Of a DNA stretch of 64,000 bases, positions 45,850-56,889 are shown piece after piece. Position numbers and translations under genes: made by a program. The DNA is from Ligustrum vulgare (taxonomy: Eukaryota > Streptophyta > Magnoliopsida > Lamiales > Oleaceae). The number at the start of each line of letters is the position of its first letter. Position 1 is the first letter of the stretch. The notes beneath the pieces were generated by a model. The model searched no databases. It had not been told where the DNA came from and saw nothing but the letters and a program-made list of their open reading frames with translations. The stretch covers positions 31,754,614-31,818,613 of the forward strand of contig OY743184.1 of the NCBI GenBank assembly GCA_963555705.1, read 5' to 3'.

Positions 45850-47418
45850 TAGTTTTTTTTATTCCTTAATTGTTCATTTTTACTTCCGATGTGCAACAGG
45901 GATTGATTGATTTATTAATTAAATGTCTAATTTGTTTAATTTATTGTCTTTGCATTTCTATTTTATTTTCAATAAGGTAACAAAATTGTATAATATTAAT
46001 AATAAATTTAAAATTTAGAAGGATTCAATTTCTCCATACAGATTATGTTAGTATTGATATAAATAATATACTTTGTACACAAATATGCTTCCTAACAATT
46101 TTTTTTTGGGTAGAGAAATGTAGGATTAGGCCTACAAATTTTTTCGGCACAAAATATTTTTGTAGGGAAAGGTACAATTTAATTTTTATCTTGTGCCCAC
46201 GAAATATATGTTGTAGGTCACACTGATTTTAGCATACAAATAATTTTTTCGGGAAATAACTTAAGTGAACAATTGCATTTGTCTCCAAAGGATATATAGG
46301 GAGTGACCTTAGCCCACAGAATCTCAAACTTTGTCGTCTAATACCTTTCCCCACGATATTTGTGCTACAAATGTCCCTACAATTTTTTTTTTCTCGAAAA
46401 GTTTTTCCCCACAAATAAGAACTTCTCCCCACAAAATTAATTTGTATGCGAAATGTAAAATTCTTGTAGTGATTGGAAGAAAAGAGCCTATGCGATAATT
46501 TTTTATGAATCTTGTTTGCAGTAGTTTCTTATTTATGACTAACTTTATATAAGTTTATTTGAAAACAAGCTTAATTTGAATTCAAGATTTTTGTTAGTTA
46601 TTATTAATTAGTTTTAAATTTGATTTGGGTTTAGATAAAGTTTATTGTTGAATTTGTGATGTTGAGGAGTTAGGGATTGATGTTGGAAGTTGTTTGAGGT
46701 TTTGGTTTGATTTTTAATTATTATGTTGGTTATGATGTTTTTTTACAGGTTGACTAAGTCCAATTTATAGGGGAGGTTTTGTCGAAATTTCTATATAATT
46801 TTTTACAATAGAGGGGAAGGAAAGAAAAGTTAACACGTTTAAATTTAGGTTTTACATTTTGGGTGAAAGCTCATTTTCCTTGGTGGTAATTCTAGCATCT
46901 AGCTGACATCTGTCATCGATGCACTTTACGTCTCTAGTCTAGTAGATTGATTTAGGACAAGTCATATCAATTTCTATGAAATCACATTTGAAAGATATAA
47001 ATGTATTTTGCTTTTAACTCTATTTTTTATTTTTTCTACCATTTATTAAGTAAAGCGTGATATTCACTTATAACTTTGCTCAAATTTGTTATGGGTGTAA
47101 CTTTGAAGATGGACTGAGTTTTGCTATCTAAAGGTGCGGTTATATTGCGGGATGAAGTTGATATTCCCGTAGTAGAATATTTCTTTTGTCAAATAATGAT
47201 ATTCTTTTGCGAATTTGTTAAACATTATCAACAACTTCTTTAGTAGATTTGTTATTCTGTATTGTGGATTTATTAAACATTATCAAGACTTTATTTTGTA
47301 TGGATTTGAAAATTCATAATGTATTTACTTTTGTTTTTTATTTAAAGTACCATTTTAATGAAGTAATTACAAAAAATTGGGTTTTATAAATAATTTGTTC
47401 AAGAATATTTAAAAAAAT

Positions 47419-47440
<22 letters not shown>
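45850..47440. other. CACTA interior, no gene recognised
   Basis: AT-rich, with short open frames only. A second, internal TTCTTGTAGTG at 46461-46471 resembles a CACTA right end, preceded by CCCCACAAA-type repeats (46130-46440). This may be a smaller nested CACTA remnant, but its left end was not found. Confidence 0.4.
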
Positions 47441-47448
<8 letters not shown>

Positions 47449-47449
<1 letters not shown>

Positions 47450-47880
47450 GCAACGTTCGAAAAACGTTGCAAAAGGATCTACGACAACACTCAATAAATG
47501 TTACAAAAGGTTGGGTTAAAAGATTTTGCAACACTTTAAAAACGTTGCAAAAGGGTTTACGACAATACTCAAAAAACGTTGCAAAAAAGTCTATGGAAAC
47601 ACTTAATAAACGTTGCAAAATGGTCTACGGTAATACTTAAAAAACGTTGCAGAAGGGTCTACTGCAACTCTTAATAAACGTTGCAAAAGGGTCTACCGCA
47701 ACACTTAATAAACGTTGCAAAAGGGTCTACTGCAACACTGAATAAACGTTGCAAAATGTCTATTGCAACGTTTATTTCAATCTTTTGCAACGTTCAAAAA
47801 ACGTTGCAAAAATTTGTTTCTCTACGGCAACACTTGCCAAACGTTGCAAAAACCTTTGGCAACATTTTTTGAGTGTTGCA
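47449..47880. repeat. Right subterminal repeats of the CACTA
   Basis: About ten units of roughly 35-40 bp with AAACGTTGCAAAAGGGTCTAC and CAACACTTAATAAACGTTGC. Opposite orientation to the left side. Confidence 0.9.
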
Positions 47881-47905
47881 AAAGGCTATTTTTTTTGTAG
47901 TGACT

Positions 47906-48092
47906 CTGTCTGCTATAACTTCTATCAAATTGAAACAGTCTGTGGTCATATTCATTTTTATACTATGTCTGCTATAGCTTCTGTCAAATTGAAAAAGTCT
48001 GTGGTCATATTCTGTTTTATACTCTGTCTGCTTGATTAACTTTGAAAGAATAAGGCTTCATTTCTTGAAACTTTTAAATACTTTTGGAATTA
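47906..48092 (+). repeat. copia C leader, ~60-bp tandem units
   Basis: Two units of CTGTCTGCTAT(A)ACTTCT(A/G)TCAAA...GTCTGTGGTCATATTC, plus a third split off at 41980-42023 on the other side of the CACTA. Confidence 0.75.
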
Positions 48093-51000
48093 CTTCAATG
48101 GCTACTATAAAAGTAGATGTTGAAGTATGAAATGGTAAAGGAAATTTTAATCTCTAGAGCCAGAAAATGAGAGCCTTATTACTTCAAATGAAGTGTGCAA
48201 AAGCTGGTGATCAACTTGGCCTGTTAATTTAGCTCAAGATAGACAAATTGAGATGGATGAATCTGCCTGAAGTACTATTTTTCTGTACCTATCTGATAAT
48301 GCCATTAGACAAAGAGGTAAGACTAAAACAGCTATGGAACTCTGGGATAAGTTACAAGAAGTTTATGATACTGTTTCATTAGCTGACAAATGTTTTCTCT
48401 GGAAACAATATTTTTCTTTTAGATTTGACCCTTCAAAGGATGTAGATGACAACATGAATAGTTTCAATAAAATCACTAAAGTCTTCAGAACTGTGATGAA
48501 AAATTGAATGATAAACAAAAGGTTGTCTGTCTTTTAAATGCCATGGGTGATAAGTTTAAAGATCTCAGGAATGCTCTTGAATATGGTGACCAAAAATTAA
48601 CCATTAAAATAGTTCACACATCCCTTAAGAATAAATAATTGGAATTTAAAAATAGTAGTAAGGTTGCCTATAATGTTATAGGAACATCTAAGAAAGGAAA
48701 TTCCTCTAGGGATAGCAAACATGTGAACAATTTCAATAGAAATTGGAATACTTCCAACAATAACAAGAGCTGGAATAATACTAACAGTAAGTCTGTTAGG
48801 GGTAATTTTCAGAAGAAAGATAATTCATATAAGCTCAAAGATAATTCTTTTAGAGGCCAGTATAATTATAGAAATCAAGACAGCTCTAGGAACCAGGGTA
48901 ATTTTAGAAATCAGAATAATTTTAAAGGGCAGGATAACTCTGGGGGTCTGGATAATACTCATAGACCTAGAATTTGCTTCTATTGTGGCCAACCTGGACA
49001 TCATATCAAATATTGTTTCAAAAGGCAAAATGAATTAGGAACCAGTAATCAAACTAAGGCTGCAACACATGATAATAATGGTGTTGTTTATGTGACTACT
49101 GAATCTGATAACAAACATGAATGGATACTTGATTCTGGTTGTACATTTCATATGTGTCCTGAAAAGGATTTGTTTGCTAATTTCAGTAGTGACTGTACTG
49201 GTTCTATGAAACTTGGAAACAATTTGACTTGTGATGTGAAAGGAATTTGTAAAGTTTTGTTGAAACTTGAGAATAACAAAACACTTGTTTTAAATAAAAC
49301 CAGATATGTGCCTTGAAAAGAAATTTGATTTCTCTTGGTGTACTTGATTCTGAATCTTATGATATCAGACTGCATAAGGGTTACTTGAGTATTTTTAAAG
49401 ATAACCTTTTACTTTCTTGTACTCCTAAAACAAATGGAATTTATGTTTTAAACGCCTATCCTATTTCTGCCAAGTCTTATAATGCAGTTTCTGAAAAAGA
49501 TAAAACTATTTTGTGGCATAAAAGACTTGGGCATTTGGGAGAAATGAGTCTTAAACTTCTAGAAAAGAAAGGAGTTTTTGGTAAAGATATTTTACACAAA
49601 CTTGATTTTTGTGAAAAATGTGTTTTAGGAAAACAGAAAAGAAATTCTTTTGATAAAGACATTCATAAATCAAGTAACATACTTGAATATTTGCATGCAA
49701 ATTTGTGGGGGCCTGCCCCAGTTAGTTCTGTTTCTGGTTTTAAATATTTTCTTCTTATAGTTGATGATTTCTCTAGAAAAACCTGTGTTCATTTGCTTAA
49801 GTCAAAAGATGCTACTATACATGTTCTTAAGAACTGGATCACTTTAGTCCAAAACTTGAAAGACAGAAAGGTCAAAATTATTAGGACTGATAATGGTTTA
49901 GAATTTTGTAATCAAGACTTTGACTCTTTCTGTAGTAACTTAGGTATTCTCAGACATATGATTGTTACATATAGTCCACAACAAAATGGGGTTGCTGAAA
50001 GGATGAATAGGACACTCTTAGAAAGAACTAGGTGTCTTCTCCGGAAAAAAATTTCTGGGGAGAAGCTGTGAAAATTGCCTTATTTTTAATCAATCTTTCT
50101 CCTTCAAGTGCTGTTGATTTTAAAATACCAGATCAAATCTGGAATAATTATTTTCGTGATTTTTCTAAACTGAAGGTTTTTGGTTATGCTGCCTACTCAC
50201 ACCAAACTGAAACAAAACTTGACTCTAGATCTCTAAAATATGTTTTTTTGGGCTATGGGAAAGGAGTCAAGGGTTATAGAGTGTGGGTTAAGGAACATGG
50301 AGGTTACAGGGTCATAATAAGCAGATCAGTCATTTTTAATGAAAACTTTTTCCCCTGCAAAGATGAAATTTTGAAAGATCCTCTTAGTGATAAGGATTTC
50401 CTTACAACTGAACTGAGTGTAGAACATTTGAATAATGATAATGACCTGCCCTATACTCAGTTTCAGATGGAGCAACCCCCACATTCTCCAAATGATATTT
50501 CTGATCCTGAACCACCTGATTCTCCTCTTACAACTGAAATTTCTTCTGAAGCTAAGCTAAAACTCAAACTAATTTTAATTTTGAAAATTATCAGCTAGCT
50601 AGAGATAGAACTAGAAGAGAAATAAGACTTCCTTCTAGATTTAAAGATCCTGATTTTGTTTCTACTTTTACTTACTCTGAACCTTTACAATTAGAACCTG
50701 AATCATATGAAGAAGCTATTTCTTCAAAAGATTCTAAACTTTGGATTGCACCCATGCAAGATGAAATGGATTCTCTTTTGAAAAATCAAACTTGGATTTT
50801 TATTCCTAAACCTGATAAACAGAAACTGATTGATTGTAGATGGATTTATAAAATAAAAGAAGGTGATTCTAATACTAAACCTAGATACAAAGCAAGACTT
50901 GTAGCTAAAGGTTTTTCACAAAAGGAAGATATTGATTACAATGAAGTTTTTTCTCCTGTTATGAAATATACTTCAATCAAAATATTATTTGCCTTGGTTT

Positions 51001-52085
51001 CTCAATTTGATTTAGAATTAGAACAAATGGATGTTAAAACTGCATTTTTTTATGGTTCACTTGATGAAACTATATATATATATGCCAACCTAAAGGTTTT
51101 GAAAAACCTGGAAACTTAGCTTGTCTGCTCAAAAGATCCCTGTATGGTCTGAAACAAGCTCCCAGACAATGGTATAAAAGATTTGATACTTTTATACAAA
51201 ATCTGAATTTTACTAAAAGTCAATATGATCCATGTTTTTATTTTAAGTGTTTGAATTCAAGCTATTTGTATCTGCTCTTATAGGTAGATGATATGCTCAT
51301 TGCTGGATCTGATTTGAATGAAATTTTGACACTTAAACAGAAGCTGAGTAAAGAATTTGAGATGAAAGATTTAGGAAATACAAATAGAATTCTAGGAATG
51401 GATGTCATTGGAAATAAAGAAACTTGTAAACTTGTTTTAAACCAAAATCTTATCCTGAAAAGATTTTGAAAAAATTTAGTTTATTTGATTCAAAACATGT
51501 TTCTTTACCATTGCCTAGTCAGTTCAAACTCTCTATTGATCAATCTCCTAAAACTGTAGAAGAAGAAAATAAGATGAAAACTGTTCCTTATCAAAATGTA
51601 GTTGGTTCTGTTATGTATTTAATGGTCTGCACAAGACCTGATATCTCCTTTGCTGTCAATATACTTAGTAGATTTATTCAGATACTTGAAAGGTACCTCC
51701 AATCTGAGCCTTATATTTGCAAAACAAAAATCTAATTTCTTTCTTAAAGGCTTTGTTGATTCAGAGTTTGCTGGTAATGTAGATAATAAAAAGTCTACTT
51801 CAGCTTATTTCTAAATGGTACTTGCATTAGCTGGAAATGTCAACTTCAAAAATTGGTTGCTCTTTCCTCCACAGAAGCAGAATACATTTCTGCTATTGAG
51901 GCTGTGAAAGAATCTATTTGGTTAAAAGGTTTTTTTAGAAGAATTGGGTCATTCTTATGAAAACTCTGTCAGTATCTGTACAGACAGTCAAAGTGCCATA
52001 TATTTGAGTAGAAATCCTGCATTTTATAATAGATCTAAGCATATTGATGTTAAGTTTCATTTCATAAGAGATGATATGGATTGTT
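48093..52085 (+). pseudogene. copia C gag-pol, broken
   Basis: Gag starts near 48099 (MATIKVDVEV) and is interrupted by several stops to ~48640. An open stretch 48639-49316 then carries an asparagine/serine-rich linker, a zinc knuckle (CFYCGQPGHHIKYC) and the protease motif (WILDSGCTFHMCP). Integrase (49313-50060) has LWHKRLGHL, CEKCVLGK, D in IRTDNGLEFC and E in NGVAERMNR. The first catalytic Asp is replaced by Asn (HANLWGP). A frameshift at ~50040 leads into FWGEAVKIALFLIN. RT (50754-51420) keeps KARLVAKGFSQ, EQMDVKTAFFYG, LYGLKQAPRQW and VDDMLIAG, with a stop just before VDD. RNase H (51750-52080) has TDSQSAIYLS and RSKHIDVKFHFIR, then stops. Resembles the Tork/Tnt1 lineage. Confidence 0.9.
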
Positions 52086-53165
52086 GTTTGAGCATCCAAT
52101 GATACGATGTTTACAGCACATCACGATACGTCGATTATTTTATAGATACGAATATTCTATTTGCATACATGTTGTTCACCTTATTTTGCAACGTGCAAAA
52201 TATACCCGCAAGTGTACGTATCGTGAAAAATAATAAAGTGGACAAAAGAGTCCGAATTATCGTTCTCACGAAAAGTGCTATTAAGTATCGAAATTGATTA
52301 GTTCCAAGCTCTATTTGAACAATGGAAAATGTTTTTGTGTTAACTAAACTAAGAATTAAAATATAAATTAAATACAAAATTGCTTTTCTTTTTAAAAAAC
52401 GATTTTGAAAGTGTTGAGATTCATGATTTCACCTAACAAATTAAATTAACTCAAACTCCAGTTTTATTTCCTAAAAATGTATTCAGTCGAATTCACTCAT
52501 TATATTAAAATTACTCTCTCGAGTTTAAATCAATTTTACATAGTTAAGTCAACTATGTATCTCTACAGTAGGTCAAAATTATTCCTTAACTAAGTGCATG
52601 AAACACAAGAATTTATATAACGACCGCGGTAATAACAAAAGTATTTCTCTATCTTTTATTCAATTACATTATTTTATTCCTAGATCTAGATTGCTAACTT
52701 ACCTCTCAAATTATGAAAACAATCCAATATATCAATGAATTAATAGCAAGTTAATTCATATGTTAAACAGAAAATAAAATCAACTCATGCAACAAATAAT
52801 TAAAACTATGAAGTTTGGAATTAAAATAATCAAACTAGGCTACATTATTCATCTCAACATGAAAATTTATTTACATATCGTAATTAGATAACAAAACAAA
52901 AACAAGAAATAATTGCATTCATTGAAAATAACAAAGAGGGAAGGGAACTCTTACACCAAGAATCACTCATTCGTTGATAATCTTCAAATTGCGCTCCTTT
53001 GCCTTACTTGAATTCCCAAATATTTGATGTTGAAATATCCTTTTGGGGCTGTTCTTAGGTCGTGCAAAAGTCCAAATCTCGCACCTCATCAGTTGTATAA
53101 ATAGGTTATGGAAGAATAAGGAAAGAAAGATGTCAAAAACCTCAAAAAAGCCCATCTACACGGCT
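52086..53165 (-). repeat. LTR fragment of a gypsy element (reads on minus strand)
   Basis: The plus strand begins with GTGCAAAATATACCCGCAAGTGTACG and continues through TTCTCACGAAAAGTGCTATTAAG. The layout is similar to the start of the Athila-like LTR at 4650 (TATCGCAAG, CACGAATGTACGG) but not the same sequence. It truncates copia C. No coding content. Confidence 0.45.
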
Positions 53166-54182
53166 GATAAGTGTATTTTATATACTTATTTATCTGTCAA
53201 AATTAGAATAATTTGTTGTCTTCCATGAAAAAATTCCCTTGAATTTGTTTTTATTTATTATTATTTTAGGTTTAATCCCAAAATCAAGAAAAATAAGGAA
53301 TTTAAGCAATTTTACAACAATTGGATGCAAAAACACAATATTTGATGCAATTGGAGATAAAACGAAGATAAGAGACCAACTTAAATTGTTTAGGATAATT
53401 GCAGACTTAAAAAATCCCTACACTATTTATGGTCCCTGACAACATATTATTTGCGCTAAATAAATTTTGTGCACTATGGGACAACCCCAAGGACCCACTT
53501 TTGATCCAGAACCTATTTACGGTCCTAGCAACATTTTCATACGTAGAAGCATCATATCACAATTAAAATCACACATCAAGAAATACCATGGACAAAAAAA
53601 CCACAATTGCATTAATGTAAACCCCACCTCAAGTCTTGGAAATTTTCTTGAAATTGAACAAATGTGAAGTTACTGTGCTTTAAACTTTTCCCGCGACGTC
53701 GTCTAGTAAAAACAAAATTAATATAATTTAGGATACTAAGTCCTAATTAATACTTTAAAACTTTTAGGAACTTAATTCAATTTTTGAAAGTAAAGGAAAT
53801 GAGTAATTTGATAATTTTTTAAGTTATTTAGGGTCTAATTACTAAAATTAGAGAGTTTGGGGCCAAGTTGATGAAATCATAAAGTATTTTTAAAATCTAA
53901 TTTAAAGAAGATCAACTATAGAGGAAGCTAAATTAAAAATTGGGGTCTAGCTTAAATGTTAGCAAAACTTTAGGATTTAAAAGTAAATTTTGACTTTATA
54001 ATATAACCCCCACTCCGAACTTTCATTCTGCTCGGCATTATTGATAGAGGAAGAGTTGGGTTTCTAAAATCAATTCATGGATTTTTACGTTTAAATCATT
54101 TTTGGCCAAAATTGAGATGGACGACTTGAGGCAGCAGAGACTCAGGCAAGAGCAAGAGGAAGAATAAAGATTGGACAGTGAC
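53166..54182 (+). repeat. LTR or leader fragment in opposite orientation
   Basis: TGATAAGTGTATTTTATATACTTATTTATCTGTCAAAATTAG-type start resembles the minus-strand start of the Athila-like LTRs (TGATAAGTGC...ATACTAAAATTTGG). The remainder to 54182 is AT-rich with no gene that I can name. Confidence 0.4.
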
Positions 54183-54965
54183 CAATGGCGAAACTAGAAC
54201 ATTTTAACTTGGAGGGTTGGGGGGTTAGAAGGGGGGCGTAGCACCCCCTTATCGGGGGTTTGCCCCCGAATTTTTTTTTTTTTGCCCATAATCATTATAG
54301 AAAAAAATCTACACCAAATTAACTTCGTTAGAAGTATAATGAGGACTTCAATACAAATAGTTTATAACATAATACATTAAATTAGATGTCATTCTCTAAA
54401 AGTCAAAATGTGCAACATAATTAGCTGAAAATGCTACCTCTGACGCACTCTTCTACTTTCTACATGATAAAATTTATCAACGATAAACTCCGTGTCAATA
54501 TCAAGAGCAATATCCTTCTCAATATAGATGATCATAAAATTTGATAGAAATTCATTTTCCATTTTATTTCGAAGAGATGTCTTGATAAGTTTCATTACTG
54601 AAAAAGCCCGTTCTGCTGTTGCCGTAGAAACTGAAAGAGTCAACACTAAACGAATAAATCTGTCAATTAAGAAATAATGTCATGATTTATTTGTTCCCAC
54701 CAATAGCTGGCATAACTTAGGAAGACAATCAACATTTTGAAACTCTGTGTGACATAGTACATCACATTTATTTATCTAGTTGTCTTTTAAAATCATCTCT
54801 TTCTTCCTTAGTAAAATTCAAAGGATAAAATTTCTCTGCCAAAGAACAAATATGATCTATAGAGAATGATTTGAACTCATCAATCGGATTCAAAGTCTCG
54901 CAAAGCTAAAGAAGTTCCATTGTTTTCTCTGTAAATCTGTTATTTAATTCCATCAACTGAGAATT
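54183..54965 (-). pseudogene. hAT transposase C-terminal remnant
   Basis: On the minus strand ~54965-54780 reads ELNNRFTEKTMELL, then ETLNPIDEFKSFSIDHICSL and AEKFYPLNFTKEERDDF. 54640-54440 reads LTLSVSTATAERAFSVMKLI, then KTSLRNKMENEFL. This is the hATC dimerisation region of DUF4371/TTF-type hAT transposases. Stops and a frameshift lie between the two. The plus strand at 54183 (CAATGGCGAAACTAGAAC) resembles the hAT tip CAGTGGCG, which would mark the element's end; the other end was not found. Confidence 0.8.
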
Positions 54966-55756
54966 TATCACAACATTGAATATATAAAAGTGATAATAGT
55001 ATAGAATTATCATCCTTAATTGCTTAAAATATAACCATGTGACAACTAGAAAGATCACAATATTTTAGAATATTAACCCAATTTCCATAATTCCCTAATT
55101 CCAATATTTTAGAATATTAAACCAATTTCCCTAATTCCAATATTTTATCAATCTAAAAATCACAATAGCAGTCTAGAATCTCCAACATTTAAAAAATTGT
55201 AAAATCCCTGATTTTTTACCTTTAATTGGACCAGCCGACCAGGTAGAAACTATTTCAAAAAACCCTAACTAACTAATTAGTAATTATAAAGAAAAAAATA
55301 TACCTACAGTAATTAATATTATCATGGTTAATCAAATCAGAGTACAATTGCAAAAGAATAAGAAATTCAAAACTCAAAATAATTAATGAATCTTCTAAAA
55401 AAAAAAAGAGAATACATTTTATTCTTTGAACTCACCTCTTAATCTCATTTCAAGAAGGTCACCACACGATGTCAGACAAAGTTTATCTGATTTGAAAATT
55501 GAAAATGCTTGAAAAATTAAGAAGTCACAGCGGCATCCCGGTAGACAAAGGCTTCGGTTCAATCGTTAAATCCAATTCTTGGGCATACGCAGGGAGTCAG
55601 AGATGAAGGCTAGTTATATGTAATCTAATGGGCTTGGTTGGTTTGGTTGAAATTTTATGGGAAAAATATGTTTTACAGGTTGTTATAATTACAATTATCA
55701 AAAATCAGGTATATTATGGAAAAAATCAAAAATCAGTCAAAGAGTATATATATATA
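54966..55756. other. AT-rich spacer, no gene
   Basis: A short local duplication is visible (AATATTTTAGAATATTAACCCAATTTCC and near copies at 55058-55140) and a (TA)n run at 55746-55760. Nothing else recognised. Confidence 0.5.
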
Positions 55757-55989
55757 TATAGTAACAATAATTAATGATTGTTGCGTCCCCACAATAACGG
55801 AAACGGTTAATTTTCACATTTCCTTAATTATCCACAATATGGAAGAATCGTTTCGTCGTGTCTCACATTTATTCCAAATCGAAATTTAATATCACTCCAT
55901 TGATGCACAGCATCAGTTGAAGAACCGATTGAAAAGGAAAATACAGAAGGAAGTCACAGAAGATTTCATCGACATTCTTTCTGAAATTA

Positions 55990-56850
55990 CTAAACATTTG
56001 TAATTACATCAGAATTATTTATAAAGTGCGACCAGGACACATTGAAGTTCGGTAAGATTGATTACATTTTTGCTACATTAATGATTAAGGTCACAATTGA
56101 TTTTACGTTTTGTGATGCTGGTCTGTCATAGGGCTCTGCATTTAGAAAGTTGAATTTTTTTTTGCGCCATTATGCCAAATAAATTTATTTCATCAGGCAG
56201 TAAATGGATCCACTTCCAGAAATGAGTTGCAGTATTTTCGAGTCTGTATGAATGTAAATTGGGTATAATTGTCATGAGGACACATGTCAAGTTTCGTATT
56301 ACTTATGCTGGACCGTATTCTTGAATAGTAATGAGGTCACATTTAATATTCGTTGTCAAGGTGATCGTAACCTGCATGAAGATAGTGTAATATCTAGTTT
56401 GCGATATGAATCGAAAATGTTTATTGCATGTTGTGGTAAATGGAACAACTGAAAAAAATGACCGTCACTAAGTGCGAGTCTGTAGGCCAGTGAAATGGAT
56501 AGATGTGTGTCGAGGTCACATGTAATGGTCCATATTACAATTCTGAAGCATGTTTAAGAATAATGATTGAGGTCACATTTCAAATTCGCTATCATAATGT
56601 AGGCTATGTCAATGAGTTATGAATTCAGATAGTTGTGTATGTAGTTTGCACTCTGACGCTAAAATGTTTATTGCATATGGTGATAAATGAATCCAATTTC
56701 ATAAATGACAGGCAGTAAAGTGGTAGTTTGTATGCACGTGAGAAGGATAGTTTTTTGACGATATCACATTGCTTTGTGAAATTACAAATTGAAATTTCTG
56801 TTAGATAAGCATGATATTTTGTGACGAGGTCACATGTTCGTAGTCTAATA
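55990..56850. repeat. Degenerate ~235-bp tandem units with GGTCACAT motif
   Basis: Three diverged units share AAAATGTTTATTGCAT, GGTAAATGGA and GAGGTCACAT. GGTCACAT stands at 56335, 56514, 56571 and 56828, with variants at 56089 (GGTCACAA) and 56278 (GGACACAT). Confidence 0.65.
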
Positions 56851-56889
56851 TTATTTCCTCATGAACACAATTTAATTGCACATACAGGA

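Larger units (their letters stand above)
42027..47902. mobile_element. Non-autonomous CACTA transposon, 5.9 kb, with captured gene fragments
   Basis: The ends CACTACTACAAAAATGGGC and TTTTTTTTGTAGTG have the canonical CACTA tip. A perfect 3-bp duplication ACT lies at 42024-42026 and 47903-47905. Subterminal repeats of GCAACGTT(T/C)..AAACGTTGC type occupy 42045-42300 and 47449-47880. No TNPD/TNPA-like frame is present. The interior carries a solo gypsy LTR (42800-43702), a MYB-like exon and a set of cyclin-B exons. It interrupts the leader of copia C. Confidence 0.95.
36041..52085 (+). mobile_element. Ty1/copia retrotransposon (copia C), interrupted twice and 3' truncated
   Basis: Putative 5' LTR 36041-37138 (TGTGACACCC...ATAACA) and a tRNA-iMet-like PBS at 37141-37152 (TGTATCAGAGCC). 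A leader follows that is opened by the gypsy element 37792-41748 (TSD CCATT) and by the CACTA 42027-47902 (TSD ACT). Gag, protease, integrase, RT and RNase H then follow in copia order at 48093-52080. Coding ends abruptly within RNase H where another repeat begins, and no 3' LTR is found, so the 5' LTR start is provisional. Leader tracts on both sides of the CACTA match (GCTTCTGTCAAACTGAAACA versus ACTTCTATCAAATTGAAACA), which supports the reconstruction. Confidence 0.8.
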
